A DNA stretch of 64,000 bases from Lycium barbarum. Lineage: Eukaryota; Streptophyta; Magnoliopsida; Solanales; Solanaceae. The notes below the pieces were generated by a model. That model worked only from the letters and a program-made list of their open reading frames with translations, ran no database searches and had not been told where the DNA came from. This document shows positions 61,419-64,000 of the stretch, in pieces. Position 1 is the first letter of the stretch. Every line of letters begins with the position of its first letter. The translations under genes were made by a program, and so were the position numbers. The stretch covers positions 88,674,543 to 88,738,542 of the forward strand of contig NC_083346.1 of NCBI RefSeq assembly GCF_019175385.1, in the 5' to 3' direction.

Positions 61419-63840
61419 TGTTACACCTCGAAATATTTCATATCGTTGTGTGGTAAATAGACTAATGCAGGTTAAGATGTATATGATGTCCCTACAAGTA
61501 AGAAGGGGCACTTAACGATTCTAATTAAGATTCCAAAGGCATCTGAGGCAAGAGAAGAAAGTTCGTTGAGGAAGGAGAAGTATAAGTCGTGTTTTGGAAA
61601 GGCTTTGCAAAGTACCGAGCTAATGTTGATTTAAAAATGCCTTCAGGTAGAGTTATAAAGCTCCTTATATTGTTAATGAAGTGTTAAACAAGTGTTAAGA
61701 AGGTTCCATAAGGATCGGAGATCAAACGAATCAACGAGAAAGATTTCGTAAAAAGGTGGGTTATATGACCATTTATACAGTCTGTATAACTTTATACGGT
61801 CCGTATAACAGTCATAGTGAAGGGTCATCACTGGATGACTTATACGGTTCGTATAAGTGTCCGTATAATTCTTGACGGGCAGCTTTGCACTTTTTATAAA
61901 TATAAGTCCCTAGTTCATATTTTTCATTTTCCATCTTGTCCACACCTCCCAAGAGCTCTAGAACATTCCATACACCATACCAACACAAATTCAAGAGAGA
62001 TCAAATGCCAAAAATTAGTGGAATCAAGTGCAAGGATGCTAACTAGGGTTAAGGGAAGCCAAGAATCTCTTTGGTATTGAAGTTGGGTTTTCTCCAAGTG
62101 AAGTATTTTCATCCAAAGCTCATTCCTACATAATCAAAGGTGAGTTTTGTATTCATTTTATGCTAATAAGAGTATTGAATGGTTGAATGACTTGGATTGA
62201 GAAAGGAGGTAGAATATGGAGTTCAAATATGGAAATAGTGGTATTCTTGAATATTGACTTGACATGAATGATAGTTATTGACATGTTATGGGTATAATCT
62301 TGTTATGAATGATATTAAGGATGTTAAATAAGCCTTATATGTGAATGAATGCGACGTTGGGTGATAACTATGGTTATGGATGACTTGGAGAGGGAATTTT
62401 GAGAATTGAATCATGTCTAGCTTAACGAAGTTTATTGATTATGATATTATGGATGTTATTATTGATGTTTGGGAGTTGTTATATTATATGGGGGAAGGTG
62501 TAGAAACAAAGGAAGTGCTTCCCAATTTTCGTTAGCCCTTAGTCGCCTTAGCTTAACTTTAAGTATGTTTCCGGTTATCTAATCTTAGTACGAATTCTCT
62601 TGAATGCAGAATCGTGAACTTGGAGGGAAGCGTTTACTCGGAAAAGTTAGAGAGACGTAAAGGTATGTAAGGCTAGTCCCTTTCTTTCAAAGGCATGACT
62701 CTTAATTTGTGATTCCTTTTCTATATTCCCATGATCTTCTTACATCCTAAAAGATGAAGGTTAAAGGTTATTAAGGGCTTCTCATGAGATAGAGATGAGA
62801 TGTGTTCCATGATCATGATGATGATAATGATGCTACGATGAGCTCGATATTCTTATATTTATGGTTTCATTGGTGTTGCTTCTTGTTGTTAGTCTCACCT
62901 CATGTTACTAGTTCCCTCAAAGTGAGATAGGACGATCATGACTATTCCATAACATAATCGGGGGCTACCAACCTTACGCCACTCTGATAGAATTATAGAT
63001 TTTCTTGAGCTCTCATGCATGCATTATGTTATGTATACATAAGATTACACCACGCCTATATGGCCGGGCAGTCACCACTACGGTAGGCGTAGTGTGCAAC
63101 TATGATGATGATTACACCATGTCTATATGGCATGGGCAGACACCACTAGTGGGTGGCTTGAGATGTTTTACCCCGGACGCCGGCTAATGATGATCACACC
63201 GTACCTATATGGACGGGCAGTTTATATATATATATATACATGATATGATGTTGTTCATTATGAGAGTTAGCATGCATTATTCCGCCTTAAGAGGCAATCC
63301 GTTACAGGTTATCTCTTTATCTCATGTTCTCTCACTTCTCTATTATGTTGACATACATGCCTTACATACTCAGTACATTGTTCGTACTGACGTCCTTTTT
63401 CTTTCATGGACGCTGTGTTCATGCCCACAGGTAGACAGGGAGACGGTGCAAATGCTTATGAGCTTTTCCAGCAGATTTGCAGGAGCACTCTACTACTTCG
63501 AAGTCGCCATTTCGTGGTATACTCTTTTGTGTACATAGTGGGGCAGGGCGCGGTCCTGTCCAGTCCTTATGATTTCCGTACTTCAGTTAGAGGCTCGTAG
63601 ATACTTATATGTGGGTTGTAGATGTAATGAGACTTTTCAGTGTATATTTTGTACATCATTTTTGTAGCCTCGTGGGCTTATGCATATATACATGTTTCGG
63701 GAGATATTTGGAGATGTTTTCGTGATAAGGCTTGTATTGAGGTTGATGTATGTCCAGGGTGAGTATGATGGATAGCATGATGAGTGGTGCTCAGTTGTCA
63801 GCTTCGGGTACCCGTCATGGTCCACTAGTGGGTCGTGATA
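61419..63840 (+). repeat. 3' LTR of element I (~2.42 kb)
   Basis: TGTTACACCTCG to GGTCGTGATA (last C of TGACA changed to T). Palindromes at 61775-61870, HP1 (63370-63390), HP2 (63389-63413), CACAG|GT at 63426-63432. Target-site copy ATATG follows. Confidence 0.95.
63370..63413 (+). promoter_or_regulatory. Hairpins HP1+HP2 in I 3' LTR
   Basis: Standard forms TCAGTAC/GTACTGA and GACGTCC/GGACGC, in contrast with the changed pairs in the 5' LTR of the same element. Confidence 0.6.
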
Positions 63841-64000
63841 ATATGGAAAGGTGTGGAGTGTTAGGGAACCTTCAATAGCTCTCAAGAAGTCTCTAGAAAT
63901 GTAAGGAAATAAGTACGGAAAGTTAGAAATGAAAATGAGGTCCTTGGGGATTTAAAAAGGTGGCAAAAATCGCTCCCCGACTCAATTAGCAGTGAGTATG
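63841..64000 (-). repeat. Target-site copy and continuation of LTR O
   Basis: ATATG (63841-63845) then the resumption of the LTR interrupted at 19818. It runs to the window edge. Confidence 0.7.

Larger units (their letters stand above)
19819..63840 (+). mobile_element. Element I: plus-strand chromovirus-type Ty3/gypsy, split by H
   Basis: The 5' LTR starts TGTTACACCTCG at 19819 and the 3' LTR ends GGTCGTGATA at 63840. Target-site copies ATATG flank it exactly (19814-19818 and 63841-63845). The 5' LTR is split at 21917 by element H and resumes at 55828. The primer site is at 56220, coding remnants at 56425-61209 and the polypurine tract before 61419. Without H it is about 10.1 kb. Its two LTR starts differ at about 7 of 78 bases, so it is clearly older than F or A. 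Confidence 0.95.

Overview
This window is plant nuclear heterochromatin made of nested LTR retrotransposons. I found no host gene, structural RNA gene or CRISPR array. The elements belong to the Ty3/gypsy superfamily. Their primer-binding sites (TGGTATCAGAGC) match the 3' end of plant initiator tRNA-Met. Their polyproteins run gag, zinc knuckle, protease, RT, RNase H, integrase, and end in a chromodomain, which points to chromoviruses, probably the Tekay/Del lineage. The sequence style resembles asterid, perhaps Solanaceae, genomes, but that part is a guess.

Right side (17288-64000). The outermost layers are two minus-strand LTRs: D (17288-18291), interrupted by O (18292-19818, resuming at 63846). 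Into O went plus-strand element I (19819-63840, TSD ATATG). Into I's 5' LTR went minus-strand element H (21918-55822, TSD AGACG). H's pol received LTR fragment N (25011-25836), which received minus-strand element G (25837-31733). H's gag received plus-strand element E (31734-52555). A deletion appears to have joined G's protease to E's interior at about 31733. E's non-coding interior holds two solo LTRs in opposite orientation (32191-35685, TSD GTTAA; 36275-39349, TSD TGATA). E's 3' LTR holds a complete element F (41678-51721, TSD GATGA).

Left side (1-17287). Only the right halves of a second nest are visible, reading from outside in: D leader (16684-17287), minus element C (12230-16683), plus LTR J (10800-12229), plus LTR K (10509-10799), minus LTR L (9464-10508), minus LTR M (7192-9463), and long-LTR non-coding element A (1-7191, LARD-like). 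The left halves should lie upstream of the window.

Coding capacity. Only G keeps a long uninterrupted pol (1063 codons, with RT, RNase H and integrase catalytic residues present), but it lacks its 5' end. F, I, C and H are broken by stops, frameshifts and deletions. LTR divergence, judged by eye, falls with nesting depth (I > H > F), and A looks very young.

The least explained signals are in the non-coding parts. A run of two or three hairpins recurs in the 3' half of the LTRs of several families, with paired base changes. A 9-bp hairpin sits just before the polypurine tract of all six elements whose 3' end is visible. Palindromic CGGTCCG-type arrays fill the first third of many LTRs. Splice-site-like motifs recur at matching places in several LTR families.
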